Source of the DNA: an uncultured Bacteroidota bacterium
Lineage (GTDB): Bacteria; Bacteroidota; Rhodothermia; Rhodothermales; Salinibacteraceae
Assembly: GCA_937127285.1 (NCBI GenBank)
Contig: CAKZLV010000041.1
Location: 1-34,509, forward strand
Length of the DNA stretch: 34,509 nucleotides
Reading direction: 5' to 3'
A model generated the notes under the pieces. That model saw only the letters and a list, made by a program, of their open reading frames with translations. It did not search any database and was not told the origin of the DNA. The translations under genes were made by a program, and so were the position numbers. Below are positions 1 to 8,063 of the stretch, in pieces (the stretch's first letter is position 1; every line of letters begins with the position of its first letter).

Positions 1-55
1 CTACTGGTCGGTTCCCCTACTGGTCGGTTCCCCTACTGGTCGGTTCCCCTACTGG
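1..55. repeat. 16-bp tandem array over the porV stop codon
   Basis: Unit CTACTGGTCGGTTCCC occurs at 1-16, 17-32 and 33-48 without a mismatch, followed by a partial copy CTACTGG at 49-55 that is the end of porV itself. On the minus strand each unit carries the last bases of porV plus its TAG stop, so extra copies of the gene end trail downstream of the true stop. The array may continue beyond the window edge. Confidence 0.95.
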
Positions 56-1245
56 AAGTCGAAGAGCAGGGAGAACCGGAGCGTGTTTGCGAGCGGGTTG
101 TTTTCCTCGAGCGTGTAGATGTAGGAGATATCGACGCCGATGATGTTGTACCGCAGGCCGGCGCCGAAATTCAGGAACTCCCGGTTTCCATTGTTCGGGT
201 CTTCGTAGAAATACCCCGTTCGCAGTGCCAGGAGATCGTTGTACCAGTACTCCAGCCCGAGACCGATGGTGAACTGCTCTACGAGGCTAAGCTCGGCTGC
301 CTCGTCTCCTCCGCGCTGCAAGCCACGGGCTGTCCCCCACGAGTTAAAGATGGCCTCGTAGAAGGGATCCGGGTCGGTAATCACGTCGCACTCCTCCCCC
401 TCCTCCAGGTCGGCCGGATTGCAGTTTGGGTCCACGCGACGGTCGACGCTCACGAGTTCCTTGTTGAAGTCGTTCGCAAACGTCAGGGAGTTGTACTCGT
501 CGAAATCGAACGTAAACGCGTATCCGAGGCGAAGATTGGTGGGAAGGGGCTGTTGGTCTTCGTCGTAGGTCATGAAGCCCCCCATGTTTGCCAGGTTCAC
601 CCCGGTGGAGAACGTCGTCTGCGTGCCTCCAAGGGAGAAAGGCGCCGTTCGGTACAGGGCCGACAGATCGAACGCAACCGTCGCCGCGGTGCCGTCGTCA
701 ATCTGCAGTTCCGACGTCGGATCCGTCAGCTTCGAATAGATGACGCGGACGCTCGTCCCGAGCCCCAGGCGCTCCGAGACCCGCCGTCCGTAGGAAACGC
801 CAACGGCCAGTTCGTAGGAGCGGGACTCGCCCAGAAGCTCGCCGTTGCCGTCTCGCCGCTCGATTTCTCCGAGGTTGAGGAAGGTGACGTTGCCGCCAAA
901 TGTGCCGACACCGTCGACGTGGTAGGTGCCGACCAGGTACTCATAGAAGAGGCCGGCGTCGAATTCCGGCAGCCAGTTCGCGTGGGTGATTCCAAGCTGC
1001 GTGTTCTCTTGAAAGGCCAGGCCAGACGGGTTCCAAAACATCGCGTTCGCATTGTCCGCCACGGCCACTCCGGCATTCCCCATTCCGGCAGACCGGCTGT
1101 CGGGTTCGATGCGGAGAAAGAGGGCGGTCGCTTCCCCGAGCTGGGCGCGAGCCGTCTGCGTCATCCCCAGTGAGAGGACAACCGCAGCCACGGCGATCAG
1201 CAGAAAGCGGTACAGACGCACTGGAAGGGTGGAAGACAAAGTCAT
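49..1245 (-). CDS. porV: PorV/PorQ-family outer-membrane protein (type IX secretion)
   Basis: Predicted outer-membrane beta-barrel of the PorV (LptO) family. In type IX secretion, PorV shuttles cargo from the translocon to the attachment complex at the cell surface. I chose the ATG at 1245 because it is followed directly by a good signal peptide: basic start, hydrophobic residues about 14-27, and an ARA-Q cleavage site near residue 34. An in-frame ATG at 1266 would add seven residues. The mature N-terminus has the family signature IEPDSRSAGMGNAGVA and FWNPSGLA (about residues 45-72). The C-terminus (SLLFDFQ) ends like a barrel beta-signal. The 398 aa are near the usual length for the family. 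No other secretion gene is present, so the T9SS role rests on family alone. A tandem repeat overlaps the stop codon. Confidence 0.82.
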   Translation of the reverse strand: MTLSSTLPVRLYRFLLIAVAAVVLSLGMTQTARAQLGEATALFLRIEPDSRSAGMGNAGVAVADNANAMFWNPSGLAFQENTQLGITHANWLPEFDAGLFYEYLVGTYHVDGVGTFGGNVTFLNLGEIERRDGNGELLGESRSYELAVGVSYGRRVSERLGLGTSVRVIYSKLTDPTSELQIDDGTAATVAFDLSALYRTAPFSLGGTQTTFSTGVNLANMGGFMTYDEDQQPLPTNLRLGYAFTFDFDEYNSLTFANDFNKELVSVDRRVDPNCNPADLEEGEECDVITDPDPFYEAIFNSWGTARGLQRGGDEAAELSLVEQFTIGLGLEYWYNDLLALRTGYFYEDPNNGNREFLNFGAGLRYNIIGVDISYIYTLEENNPLANTLRFSLLFDFQ

Positions 1246-1266
1246 GGGGAGTCGCTGTTGGTGCAA

Positions 1267-1629
1267 TCGGGATTGAATACAGGGCGGACGTGGTCGAGCG
1301 CGCAGCGGTCGATCATGCAGCGGTCCGTCGTCGTCCTCCCCACCGCCGGAACGGGGTCTGTCCCTCCGGAACGGATCCGTTCGTTATCGCGGCAGTGGAG
1401 GGAGAAGCGGTAGCGGTTTTTCCCGATAGGCAACCGTGGGGACTGACGAAAAACAATGTGAGGAGAGACATCCTCTTGATTCCAATCGTATCCTAGCCCG
1501 TGCCGGTGACAATGTAAATGGTTGGCACGAAAGAAACGGAGAAACCGCCCACAGACGTTTGGACAACTTCCAGACCGAAGCGGCGGAGCAGACGCGGCAG
1601 AAAGCCGACGCGACAGGAGACGAGCAGAT
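1267..1629. other. Intergenic region upstream of porV
   Basis: This 363-bp stretch holds no convincing gene; the short open frames across it have no recognisable protein character. It holds a candidate minus-strand promoter for porV, listed separately, which would give porV a leader of roughly 240 nt. No clear terminator was found for the upstream small gene. Confidence 0.6.
1490..1518 (-). promoter_or_regulatory. Candidate promoter for porV
   Basis: On the minus strand a TTTACA box (1513-1518) lies 17 bp from a TAGGAT box (1490-1495), matching 5/6 and 4/6 of the sigma-70 consensus at ideal spacing. Transcription would start near 1483 and read into porV. It is a motif match only. Confidence 0.4.
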
Positions 1630-1881
1630 TCATGCGTCCTTGCCGATTGCCCTCTTCAGGCGGTTGAGGCGCTCGAGCGAATCAGCCATCTGCTCTGCTG
1701 CTTCCTTGATGTCTTCGGCGGAGGACGCAAACTGATCGTCGAGGCCCTCCTGCCGGCTTACCTCCAGCAGAAACTGAGCGTTGCCGGAGATAATCGATAG
1801 CGGGTTGTTCAAATCGTGATACACGGAAGAAATCGTCTCCTGTGCATCCTCTGCCGAGTCCAGGGGGGAATTGTTGCTCAT
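1630..1881 (-). CDS. Stand-alone HisKA (DHp) phosphoacceptor domain protein
   Basis: This 83-aa protein looks like the dimerisation/histidine-phosphotransfer helices of a sensor kinase and nothing else. The H-box is at residues 21-30 (YHDLNNPLSI), with His22 as the expected phosphorylated residue; the following helix (IISGNAQFLLEVS) and a second acidic/leucine-rich helix (about 53-79) fit the DHp two-helix hairpin. No HATPase domain follows: the stop comes at residue 84, and the 363 bp downstream encode no N, G1 or G2 box. It could be a histidine phosphotransfer protein or a kinase regulator acting with partners elsewhere; a kinase remnant is the alternative. It lies between an MBL hydrolase gene and porV on the same strand. 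The start ATG at 1881 leaves an acidic 20-residue N-terminus. Confidence 0.72.
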   Translation of the reverse strand: MSNNSPLDSAEDAQETISSVYHDLNNPLSIISGNAQFLLEVSRQEGLDDQFASSAEDIKEAAEQMADSLERLNRLKRAIGKDA

Positions 1882-2008
1882 TTCATCGGTGGGTTCGTTC
1901 GTGATAGTGACACCTCCATGAAGGGCGCCCGTTCCGGGACGAGATCGTCAAACGACGCCGGCGACCGGTCCGCCGGGGAACACTGTCTGCCGCTGCGGAG
2001 GCATAGCC

Positions 2009-2113
2009 GCTGAAGGCACCGTTGTTGAGGGTGCCCTTGTTGAGGGTGCCCTTGTTGAGGGTGCCCTTGTTGAGGGTGCCCTTGTTGAATGCACCGTTGC
2101 TGAAGGCACAGCC
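2009..2113. repeat. 15-bp tandem array, seven units
   Basis: Four perfect copies of GTTGAGGGTGCCCTT (2024-2083) are flanked by diverged copies at 2009-2023, 2084-2098 and 2099-2113. The array fills the middle of the 313-bp gap (1882-2194) between the MBL hydrolase gene and the HisKA-domain gene; I see no other feature in that gap. The period is a multiple of three, so an open minus-strand frame reads it as APSTR repeats, but that frame has no other protein-like character. Confidence 0.95.
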
Positions 2114-2194
2114 GCGGCGAGGCTCACGAGCCCGTTCCGTCGCCGCTCGTTTGCCGAGCGCTCCTCGATCCGGGGCTCGGAGATCACGGGGCGG

Positions 2195-3055
2195 CTACAG
2201 CGCGCTCAGGGGCCGGGGCCGGATCGGTTCAATTCCGTGCTCCGTTTCTTCCAGCGAAGCCACAGCAACGTCGGGATCGTGTTCGAAAAAGAGGTCCCAG
2301 CCGCTGCGGGCCGCCTCGTGAAGAAATTCCGCCTTCTCTTCGATGGTGCGCAGCGGCTCAACGTCGTACGCCATCGTCCACGCCGCAGGCAGGTGGTGCG
2401 TCGTAGGAAGAAGATCTCCAACGTACACGAGGGTAGACGCCTCTCCCGCGATTTTCACCATCTGCTGGGCTCGCGTGTGCCCGTGAACCGGGAGGACCTC
2501 GACGGCATCGACGATCTCGGTCCGTCCGTCCACAAGTTGCAGCTGCCCGCTCTCCGCCAGAGGCTGGATGTTGCGCGCAAGGAAGGACCCGGCTTCCTTC
2601 GGATTGGGGTCTGTCGCCCACTCCCAGTGGTCGCGCTGAACGTAGAAGGTCGCGTTCTCGAACGCAACCTCGTGATCGTCATCCCCAACCCGACGGGTGC
2701 TGCCTCCGCAGTGATCAAAGTGCAGGTGGGTCAAAATGACATCGGTGATCTCGTCGGGCGCAATCCCGATGTCGTTGAGAGACGTTGCCAAGCGGGTCTC
2801 GGATCGGTCGACGGCGTAGATGTCAGCATATTTCGTGCCGTCGAACGTATCCCCGATCCCGGTGTCGATCAGGATGGTTCGGTCTGCCCCGTTCAGGAGC
2901 AGGCAGCGCATGTGGAGGGAAATTCGGTTTTGATCGTCGGGGGCGATGCGCTGCTCCCACAGCGGCTTGGGGACGATGCCGAACATGGCGCCGCCGTCAA
3001 GACCGAAGGTGCCGGTGTCCACGGTATGGAGGCGATACGGGCCGAGGTGTGTCAT
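2195..3055 (-). CDS. MBL-fold metallo-hydrolase
   Basis: Cytoplasmic metallo-beta-lactamase-fold hydrolase of 286 aa with no signal peptide. The dinuclear metal site is complete: H110-x-H112-x-D114-H115 in the motif THLHFDHCGG, H191 and H193 in VHGHT, D214 in YVGD, and H259 near the C-terminus (FFEHD). The subgroup (long N-terminal segment, then LIDTG) includes lactonases and other small-ester hydrolases, but the substrate cannot be read from the sequence. It is followed by a 15-bp repeat array and a HisKA-domain gene; the Lon-domain gene lies 134 bp upstream on the same strand. ATG at 3055 begins directly with the first beta-strand, so the start is well supported. Confidence 0.9.
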   Translation of the reverse strand: MTHLGPYRLHTVDTGTFGLDGGAMFGIVPKPLWEQRIAPDDQNRISLHMRCLLLNGADRTILIDTGIGDTFDGTKYADIYAVDRSETRLATSLNDIGIAPDEITDVILTHLHFDHCGGSTRRVGDDDHEVAFENATFYVQRDHWEWATDPNPKEAGSFLARNIQPLAESGQLQLVDGRTEIVDAVEVLPVHGHTRAQQMVKIAGEASTLVYVGDLLPTTHHLPAAWTMAYDVEPLRTIEEKAEFLHEAARSGWDLFFEHDPDVAVASLEETEHGIEPIRPRPLSAL

Positions 3056-3189
3056 GCAGCGGGTTGAACGTCGGGGGGAACCGTGGGAGAAGGTTTCTCA
3101 CTGTCCCCATCATCCCAAATCCGACGACCAATGTCCATCCGGCCAGGCCCCGTGCGGCGAGATGCTTCTTCGGCGAACCGCTCTTCCGG

Positions 3190-3840
3190 CTACACCTCCT
3201 CCGGCGGGAAGTCCTTGAAATGGCCGTTGGACCGGATACGTCGCCGGAGGTCTTCGGTTTGCTCCACCCGTGGGATCAGAGATTCGAAGTGGTCGATCAG
3301 GTACTCGATCCGCTCGCTTTCCGTGGAGAGGCGCAGAACCTCTTGTTTCTGCGACGGATCCAGTCCCGCGTTCTGAGCCAGCACGAACGACAGGTGGGCG
3401 ACGTCGTCGTAGAGGTCGGGTCGGACGGTGCGTCCGGCCAGTTCGAGGAGCTTCATGTGCTGGGTGATGACCCGCTCCTTGAGGTCGAGGTCCAGGTCTC
3501 CTTCTGCTTCGCGCAGGAGGTCGACGTCGGCCGTGTAGTAACTTTTGTCGTCGTGGACTTCCACAATGCGAAAGCGCTCCTCCCCCTCCACAACAATGTC
3601 CATGCGCCCGTCGTCGTACTCCGTCACGACGCGCTCGATGCGGGCCGTCGTTCCCACGTCCGCAATCCGGCCGTCTTCGGCGAGGACGATACCGAAGGCG
3701 ACCTCGTGATCGAGGCAGTAGTGGGTCAGGTCTTTGTAGCGCTCCTCAAAGATGTGCAGAGGAAGCTGCTCGTCCGGGTACAAGACAAGCCCCAGCGGAA
3801 AGAGGGGAAGTGAGTCGATCGACGCCATAAGCCGTTCCAT
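3190..3840 (-). CDS. Stand-alone LON substrate-binding domain protein
   Basis: A 216-aa protein (212 aa if the ATG at 3828 is used) consisting only of the N-terminal substrate-binding domain of Lon protease: LPLFPLGLVLYP, then LHIFEERYKDL, an acidic PUA-like beta domain, and the C-terminal helical bundle (about residues 125-205). There is no AAA+ ATPase and no Ser-Lys protease domain. Such free LON-domain proteins are widespread in bacteria and their function is unknown; a role in recognising damaged or unfolded protein is inferred from the Lon homology only. It starts 48 bp downstream of the symporter gene on the same strand, so the two are probably cotranscribed. Confidence 0.88.
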   Translation of the reverse strand: MERLMASIDSLPLFPLGLVLYPDEQLPLHIFEERYKDLTHYCLDHEVAFGIVLAEDGRIADVGTTARIERVVTEYDDGRMDIVVEGEERFRIVEVHDDKSYYTADVDLLREAEGDLDLDLKERVITQHMKLLELAGRTVRPDLYDDVAHLSFVLAQNAGLDPSQKQEVLRLSTESERIEYLIDHFESLIPRVEQTEDLRRRIRSNGHFKDFPPEEV

Positions 3841-3888
3841 TTACCTGCATAACGCGGGAAATCGAACGACCCGGTGGAAACCGGTGTT

Positions 3889-5778
3889 TCACTTCTTTTC
3901 GCCAGAGAACAGGGATGTCACAGCCGTCTCCCGTTTGCCAGGGGGAGAGGCCCTTTCGTCGGGGGGCGGCGAGCCGGAGGCGGGCGGGGGCGGATCTCGA
4001 AGGAGAACGAGAGCGATGCTGCCCGTGACGGCAACGCCCAGCAGAACGGCGGCCGTTGCCCACTGCAGCAAGAGCAGAGCGCCCACCCCGAACATGGTGC
4101 CGTACAGGACGGGGACGGCAGCGGCCACCCGCAGGAGGCTTCGCTTCAGGGAGATGGCCGGGGGGATTCCCGTGCGCCGCCGCTGCCGCGCCCATCCCGG
4201 TCCCCCGGGGCGGGCGAGGCGATAGAAGCGATCCAGCGTTTCGGGACGCTCGGGCGGGGTGAGGAGCATGGTGGTGATCCAGGCAACGGCCGTGGCGCCG
4301 GTGATGAACAGGAGGCGGAGCCCGAAGTCGTCGATCGTCACCACGTCCACCACGGTGGTGAGCAGGCCGAGGACGAAGCCGGCGATCATGGCTGCGAGTT
4401 CTGCCCAGGCGTTGATCCGCCACCAGAACCAGCGGAGGATGAGCACGACGCCCGGCCCGGTTCCGATGGCCAGGACGAGTCGAAAGACCGTCGCGACGCT
4501 GTCGGCAAAGAAGGCGGCGGTCGCGCCGAGCGCGGTGATGAGGACGGACGCCGCCCGGCCGACGGCCACCAGTTCGTCGTCGTCGGCCTGGGGGTGGAGA
4601 AATCGCTTGTACAGGTCGTTCGTCAGGTACGACGCCCCCCAGTTGATCTGCGTCGACACGGTGCTCATGAAGGCTGCCACGAGCGACGCAACGACCACGC
4701 CCAGCAGGCCGGTGGGAAGAAAGTCGACCATAAGCCGGGGGTAGCCCATCTCCGGATCCTCCATGTCCGGGTAGAGCACCAGTGCGGCGAGGGCCACGAG
4801 CACCCACGGCCAGGTTCGCACCACGTAGTGCATGATGTTGAAGAACCAGGCGGCCTTTTCGGCGCTGGCCTCGTCCCGCGACGCCGCCAGCCGCTGGATG
4901 AACTCCCCTCCCCCGTCGGAGCGCCGGAACGTCCACCACTGGATGCCGACGTAGGCGAAGAAGGTGGTCGCGCTGATTCCGGCGAAGGAACTCCATCCCA
5001 CCCCCAGCCACGTGTCGGCGCTCCAGGTGATGGGGATGAAGGCGAGGACGTCGAACTCCGTAAAGCGCTGCGACTTCTCGACGAGCCCGCTCAACCCCCC
5101 GACGTCCGGGCTCTGGATGGCGAAGACCGCAACGAGGACGGCGCCGAAGAGAGCAAGGAAGAACTGAAAAAAGTCGGTGGCCACCACGCCCCACAGTCCG
5201 GACAGTCCGGCGTAGAGAAGAACGAGGAGCGACACGCCGATCACGATCAAGAGTTTGGGATCGACGCCCAGCACGGTCCCTCCGGCGGTGGAGGCACCGG
5301 CGACGCCGAGGCGTTCCCAGATGCCCAGCGCGCCGATCACCTTCACGGCGGCCAGCATGATGTAGCCGATCCCGATGCAGTTGATCGGGACGGCGAAGAG
5401 AAAGGCCTTCGTTGCGCGCAGGATGGCAGCCGGTCGTCCCCCGTACCGCTTTTCGGTCAGTTCGGCGTCGGTGACGATTTCGCTTCGGCGCCACAGACGG
5501 GCGAACAGGTAGATGAGGGCAACGTGCCCGAAGCCGAACGCCCACCATTCCCAGTTGCCGGCAATCCCGCGGCTGCCGACGACGCCGGCCACGTAGAGCG
5601 GGGTGTCGATGGAGAAGGTCGTGGCCGCCATCGACGTGCCGGCGAGCCACCAGGGCAGCGACCGGCCGGAGACGAAGAAGTCCTCCAGAGACTGGGACGC
5701 CCGCCGGGACAGATACGCCCCCAGCCCGAGCGCGGCGGCCATGTACAGACCGACGATCAGCCAGTCGACGAGGGCCAT
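3889..5778 (-). CDS. Sodium:solute symporter (SSS family)
   Basis: Inner-membrane Na+-coupled symporter of 629 aa with about 13-14 hydrophobic segments. Family features are the N-terminal LIVGLYMAAALGLGAYLSRR followed by SLEDFFVSGRSLPWW, and the conserved signature FMSTVSTQINWGASYLTNDLYKRF near residues 365-388. This subgroup keeps a long cytoplasmic tail: the last 30 residues are Pro/Ser/Lys-rich with no membrane segment. The substrate (sugar, amino acid or osmolyte) cannot be assigned. Other open frames of more than 600 codons overlap it on both strands; they are by-products of GC-rich third positions. The Lon-domain gene follows 48 bp downstream. Confidence 0.92.
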   Translation of the reverse strand: MALVDWLIVGLYMAAALGLGAYLSRRASQSLEDFFVSGRSLPWWLAGTSMAATTFSIDTPLYVAGVVGSRGIAGNWEWWAFGFGHVALIYLFARLWRRSEIVTDAELTEKRYGGRPAAILRATKAFLFAVPINCIGIGYIMLAAVKVIGALGIWERLGVAGASTAGGTVLGVDPKLLIVIGVSLLVLLYAGLSGLWGVVATDFFQFFLALFGAVLVAVFAIQSPDVGGLSGLVEKSQRFTEFDVLAFIPITWSADTWLGVGWSSFAGISATTFFAYVGIQWWTFRRSDGGGEFIQRLAASRDEASAEKAAWFFNIMHYVVRTWPWVLVALAALVLYPDMEDPEMGYPRLMVDFLPTGLLGVVVASLVAAFMSTVSTQINWGASYLTNDLYKRFLHPQADDDELVAVGRAASVLITALGATAAFFADSVATVFRLVLAIGTGPGVVLILRWFWWRINAWAELAAMIAGFVLGLLTTVVDVVTIDDFGLRLLFITGATAVAWITTMLLTPPERPETLDRFYRLARPGGPGWARQRRRTGIPPAISLKRSLLRVAAAVPVLYGTMFGVGALLLLQWATAAVLLGVAVTGSIALVLLRDPPPPASGSPPPDERASPPGKRETAVTSLFSGEKK

Positions 5779-5868
5779 GAAGGGAGAGCCGGTGAGGAGC
5801 GGCGGTGCCCGCCGCCGAAGGAACGAAACCAGGGCATGGATGCGGGCCGGGCGGCCCCGGTCGAGCCG

Positions 5869-6372
5869 CTACGGCGTCGGGACGGGCGTTCGCTCTCCGC
5901 GGGCTACGGGTTGCGAGCGCCCGGCTAGCCGTTCCGGAGCAAAGGCGTCGCGAGGGCTCGCTGCCGCCGCCGAGCCGGCATGCTTCCGCATGAAGTAGTC
6001 GAGGTAGGCGGCCGCTACGTGCGCCTCCTCCTCTTCAGCGCACAGGTAATACTCCTGCTTGTAGGGCTTGTCCCACTGGCTGGGAAAGAAGAGTTCGCGG
6101 CACGGGTCGGCACCGATTTGGAGCGCCCGGGCGGCTTTCTTCCAGAGCGTGCCTCCGGTGTGAAATCCTCCTTCTTCGAGGAGATCCCGCTCGTCGTGGC
6201 TCCCGTTCTCCAGGAGGACGTGCCCGGCAATGCAGGCCCGAAACCCGTCCGGCACGGCCCCTTCTCGCAGAACGCGCGTCGCGTTGCGGGCAAAGGCCCA
6301 CTGCGCGGCGCAGAACCGGTCGGGGTACAGAACGATTTTTTTCCGGACGGACTCAAGAAGTTGGACGTTCAT
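5869..6372 (-). CDS. Conserved-looking hypothetical protein, 167 aa
   Basis: I cannot name this protein. From the ATG at 6372 it reads MNVQLLESVRKKIVLYPDRF, then an aromatic and charged region with RACIAGHVLL (about residues 45-54), a likely helix WKKAARALQIGA (about 77-88) and ELFFPSQWDKPYKQEYY (about 93-109). The pattern (LLxxV helix, Trp/Cys-rich middle, CIAG) recalls a family of small uncharacterised bacterial proteins that begin NxxLLxxVxxxI and carry ACIAG; that likeness is from memory and weak. The last 35 residues are Ala/Arg/Pro-rich and look disordered. An upstream in-frame ATG at 6423 would add 17 Pro/Arg-rich residues and is less likely. It has no signal peptide or membrane segment. 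Confidence 0.65.
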   Translation of the reverse strand: MNVQLLESVRKKIVLYPDRFCAAQWAFARNATRVLREGAVPDGFRACIAGHVLLENGSHDERDLLEEGGFHTGGTLWKKAARALQIGADPCRELFFPSQWDKPYKQEYYLCAEEEEAHVAAAYLDYFMRKHAGSAAAASPRDAFAPERLAGRSQPVARGERTPVPTP

Positions 6373-6654
6373 CGCGTACAACGGTGCGGTTCGAGTAGGG
6401 GTACGAGGTGGCGGCCGTCCCATCGACCCGTCCGTTCACGGTCCGCTCCGGTACGTACAGCTGTCGCGGAGGGGCGGGAAGCAGCAGCCCGGTCGGGGGA
6501 CAAGGGCACAGCTGAGGCGGGGGTCGAAGGCACGGCCGGGAGGCGCGTCATCCGCAGGGCCCGGACTGCGGGGCGGCGTCGGCCGCCCCGGCGAGACCGA
6601 CGAACGGGGTGTCCGGGGGCCGGGAGTGCGCGGTCGATTCGGGAAGGGTGCGGT

Positions 6655-7647
6655 CTACTTGACGCCCTCGCTCATCTCCAGCATGCGTTCGATCGGTTCG
6701 AGGGCGCGCCGGCGAAGGTCTTCCTCCAGGGTGACCTCCGGCTGCTCGTGCCGCAGGCACAGGTACAGCTTTTCGACCGTGTTGAGGCGCATGTGGGGGC
6801 ACTGACTGCAGTTGCAGCCGCTCTCCGGCGGGGCCGGGATGAGTTCGTTCTGCGGCTCGTCCTGCCGCATCTGGTGCAGGATGCCCTCTTCGGTGGCCAC
6901 GATAAACGAAGCCGGGCCGTTCTCCCGAGCATAGCGGCGGATCTGACTCGTCGACCCGATGAAGTCGGCGTGCTGAAGAACGGCGTCTCGGCACTCCGGG
7001 TGCGCCAGCACTTCGGCATCGGGGTGCCTCACCTGCAGCCGCAGGATGCGCTTCTCGCTGAAGGTTTCGTGGACGATGCACACCCCGTCCCACAGCACCA
7101 TGTCGCGCCCGGTTTCCTTGATCAGGTACTTGCCCAGGTTCTTGTCGGGGGCGAAGATCAGCGGCTGATCCTCCGGGAACTGGTTGATAATGTGGGCGGC
7201 GCTGGAAGAGGTACAGGTGACGTCGGACAGCGCCTTGACGGCGGCGGTGCTGTTGACATACGTGACGACCTTGTGGTCGGGGTACTGCTTCAGCCACTCG
7301 GCAAACTCGTCGGCCGGGCAGGTGTCGGCCAGCGAGCAGCCGGCGTTGAGGTCCGGCAGAATCACGCGCTTCTCCGGGTTCATGATCTTGGCCGACTCGG
7401 CCATGAAGTGCACGCCGGCGAAGACAATGATCTCGGCGTCGGTGGCGGCGGCCTTGCGGGCCAACCCCAGCGAATCGCCGACGTAATCGGCCAGATCCTG
7501 GATCTCAGACTCCTGGTAGTAGTGAGCCAGGAGGATGGCGTTTTTCTCGTCCTTCAGTCGCTCAATTTCCGAGAACAGGTCCAGCGTCGGGTCTACGTCT
7601 TCTTCCACGTAGCCGATCTCGGGATCCAAAACGGCAGTGTCGGGCAT
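6655..7647 (-). CDS. nadA: Quinolinate synthase A
   Basis: Condenses iminoaspartate with dihydroxyacetone phosphate to quinolinate, the first ring-forming step of de novo NAD synthesis, using a [4Fe-4S] cluster in the cytoplasm. At 330 aa it is near normal length. Cluster cysteines are visible: C104 (NAGCSLAD), C190 (GVCIVHE) and the C-terminal group C278-x-C280-xx-C283 ([10 protein letters not shown]). Substrate motifs include AHYYQ (41-45), GDSLGLA (57-63), FMAESAKI (81-88) and TSSSAA (146-151). The start at 7647 fits the family; the open frame runs 36 codons further upstream into low-information sequence. nadB and nadC are not in the window, so this looks like a lone nadA. Confidence 0.97.
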   Translation of the reverse strand: MPDTAVLDPEIGYVEEDVDPTLDLFSEIERLKDEKNAILLAHYYQESEIQDLADYVGDSLGLARKAAATDAEIIVFAGVHFMAESAKIMNPEKRVILPDLNAGCSLADTCPADEFAEWLKQYPDHKVVTYVNSTAAVKALSDVTCTSSSAAHIINQFPEDQPLIFAPDKNLGKYLIKETGRDMVLWDGVCIVHETFSEKRILRLQVRHPDAEVLAHPECRDAVLQHADFIGSTSQIRRYARENGPASFIVATEEGILHQMRQDEPQNELIPAPPESGCNCSQCPHMRLNTVEKLYLCLRHEQPEVTLEEDLRRRALEPIERMLEMSEGVK

Positions 7648-8059
7648 GGTGCAGATGCTGCGGATCAATCGGTGAGGTGTCGATGGCTTGCGAGGGCAGC
7701 CCGTGCCGGTGCCGCAAGGCCGCCGGTGGGTGAGCAAGCATATGATTGCACCCACGTCCGCCGAAGATGTTCGGCCCGCCCGCGTCTGTGCGCGGACGGT
7801 ACCAGACAGACGACAAGAGACGCCCGGGATGCCGGAGCAAGCGGCACCGGTTTCGTTTCACGACGGCGGTTCAGGCTGCGGGCGCTCGTCCGCAGCCGAC
7901 GGTCTTCTCCTTCGATGAGTGTGCGGGGGCTAACCGCGGTGCGGTACCAACCGGTGCGGTACCAACCGGTGCGGGTACCAACCGGTGCGGGTACCAGCCG
8001 CGGTGCGGGTCGAGGAGCGACCGGCTCACCCGGGCCTTCGCCGATCCAGCCTTCGCCGA
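7648..8059. other. Intergenic region between lolD and nadA
   Basis: This 412-bp stretch has no convincing gene. Its lolD-proximal side is mostly short tandem repeats (7933-8009 and 8034-8063, listed separately). I see no promoter pair or terminator hairpin that I would defend. Confidence 0.6.
7933..8009. repeat. 15-17-bp tandem array rich in palindromic cores
   Basis: Units of the form ACCGGTGCGGGTACCA sit at 7933-7949, 7950-7964, 7965-7980 and 7981-7996, with a diverged end to about 8009. Each unit contains the two 6-bp palindromes ACCGGT and GGTACC, so the array is symmetrical on both strands and could form small cruciforms or serve as repeated binding sites. It lies between lolD and nadA. 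Confidence 0.92.
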
Positions 8060-8063
8060 TCAA
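8034..8063. repeat. 15-bp duplication at the lolD stop codon
   Basis: GCCTTCGCCGATC(C/A)A occurs twice, at 8034-8048 and 8049-8063. The lolD stop (TGA on the minus strand, 8060-8062) lies in the copy nearest the gene, so the duplication begins at the stop and extends downstream of lolD. Confidence 0.9.

Noticed and set aside
1948-2187. 79-aa frame encoding APSTR repeats
   Set aside because: The repeats are explained by a 15-bp DNA array; the flanks have no signal peptide, domain or start context, so coding is not supported.
3746-5928. Open frames of more than 600 codons overlapping the sodium symporter on both strands
   Set aside because: They are Arg/Gly/Pro-rich or Asp/Glu/Gly/His-rich, lack any domain, and mirror the symporter codons; long shadow frames are expected in GC-rich DNA.
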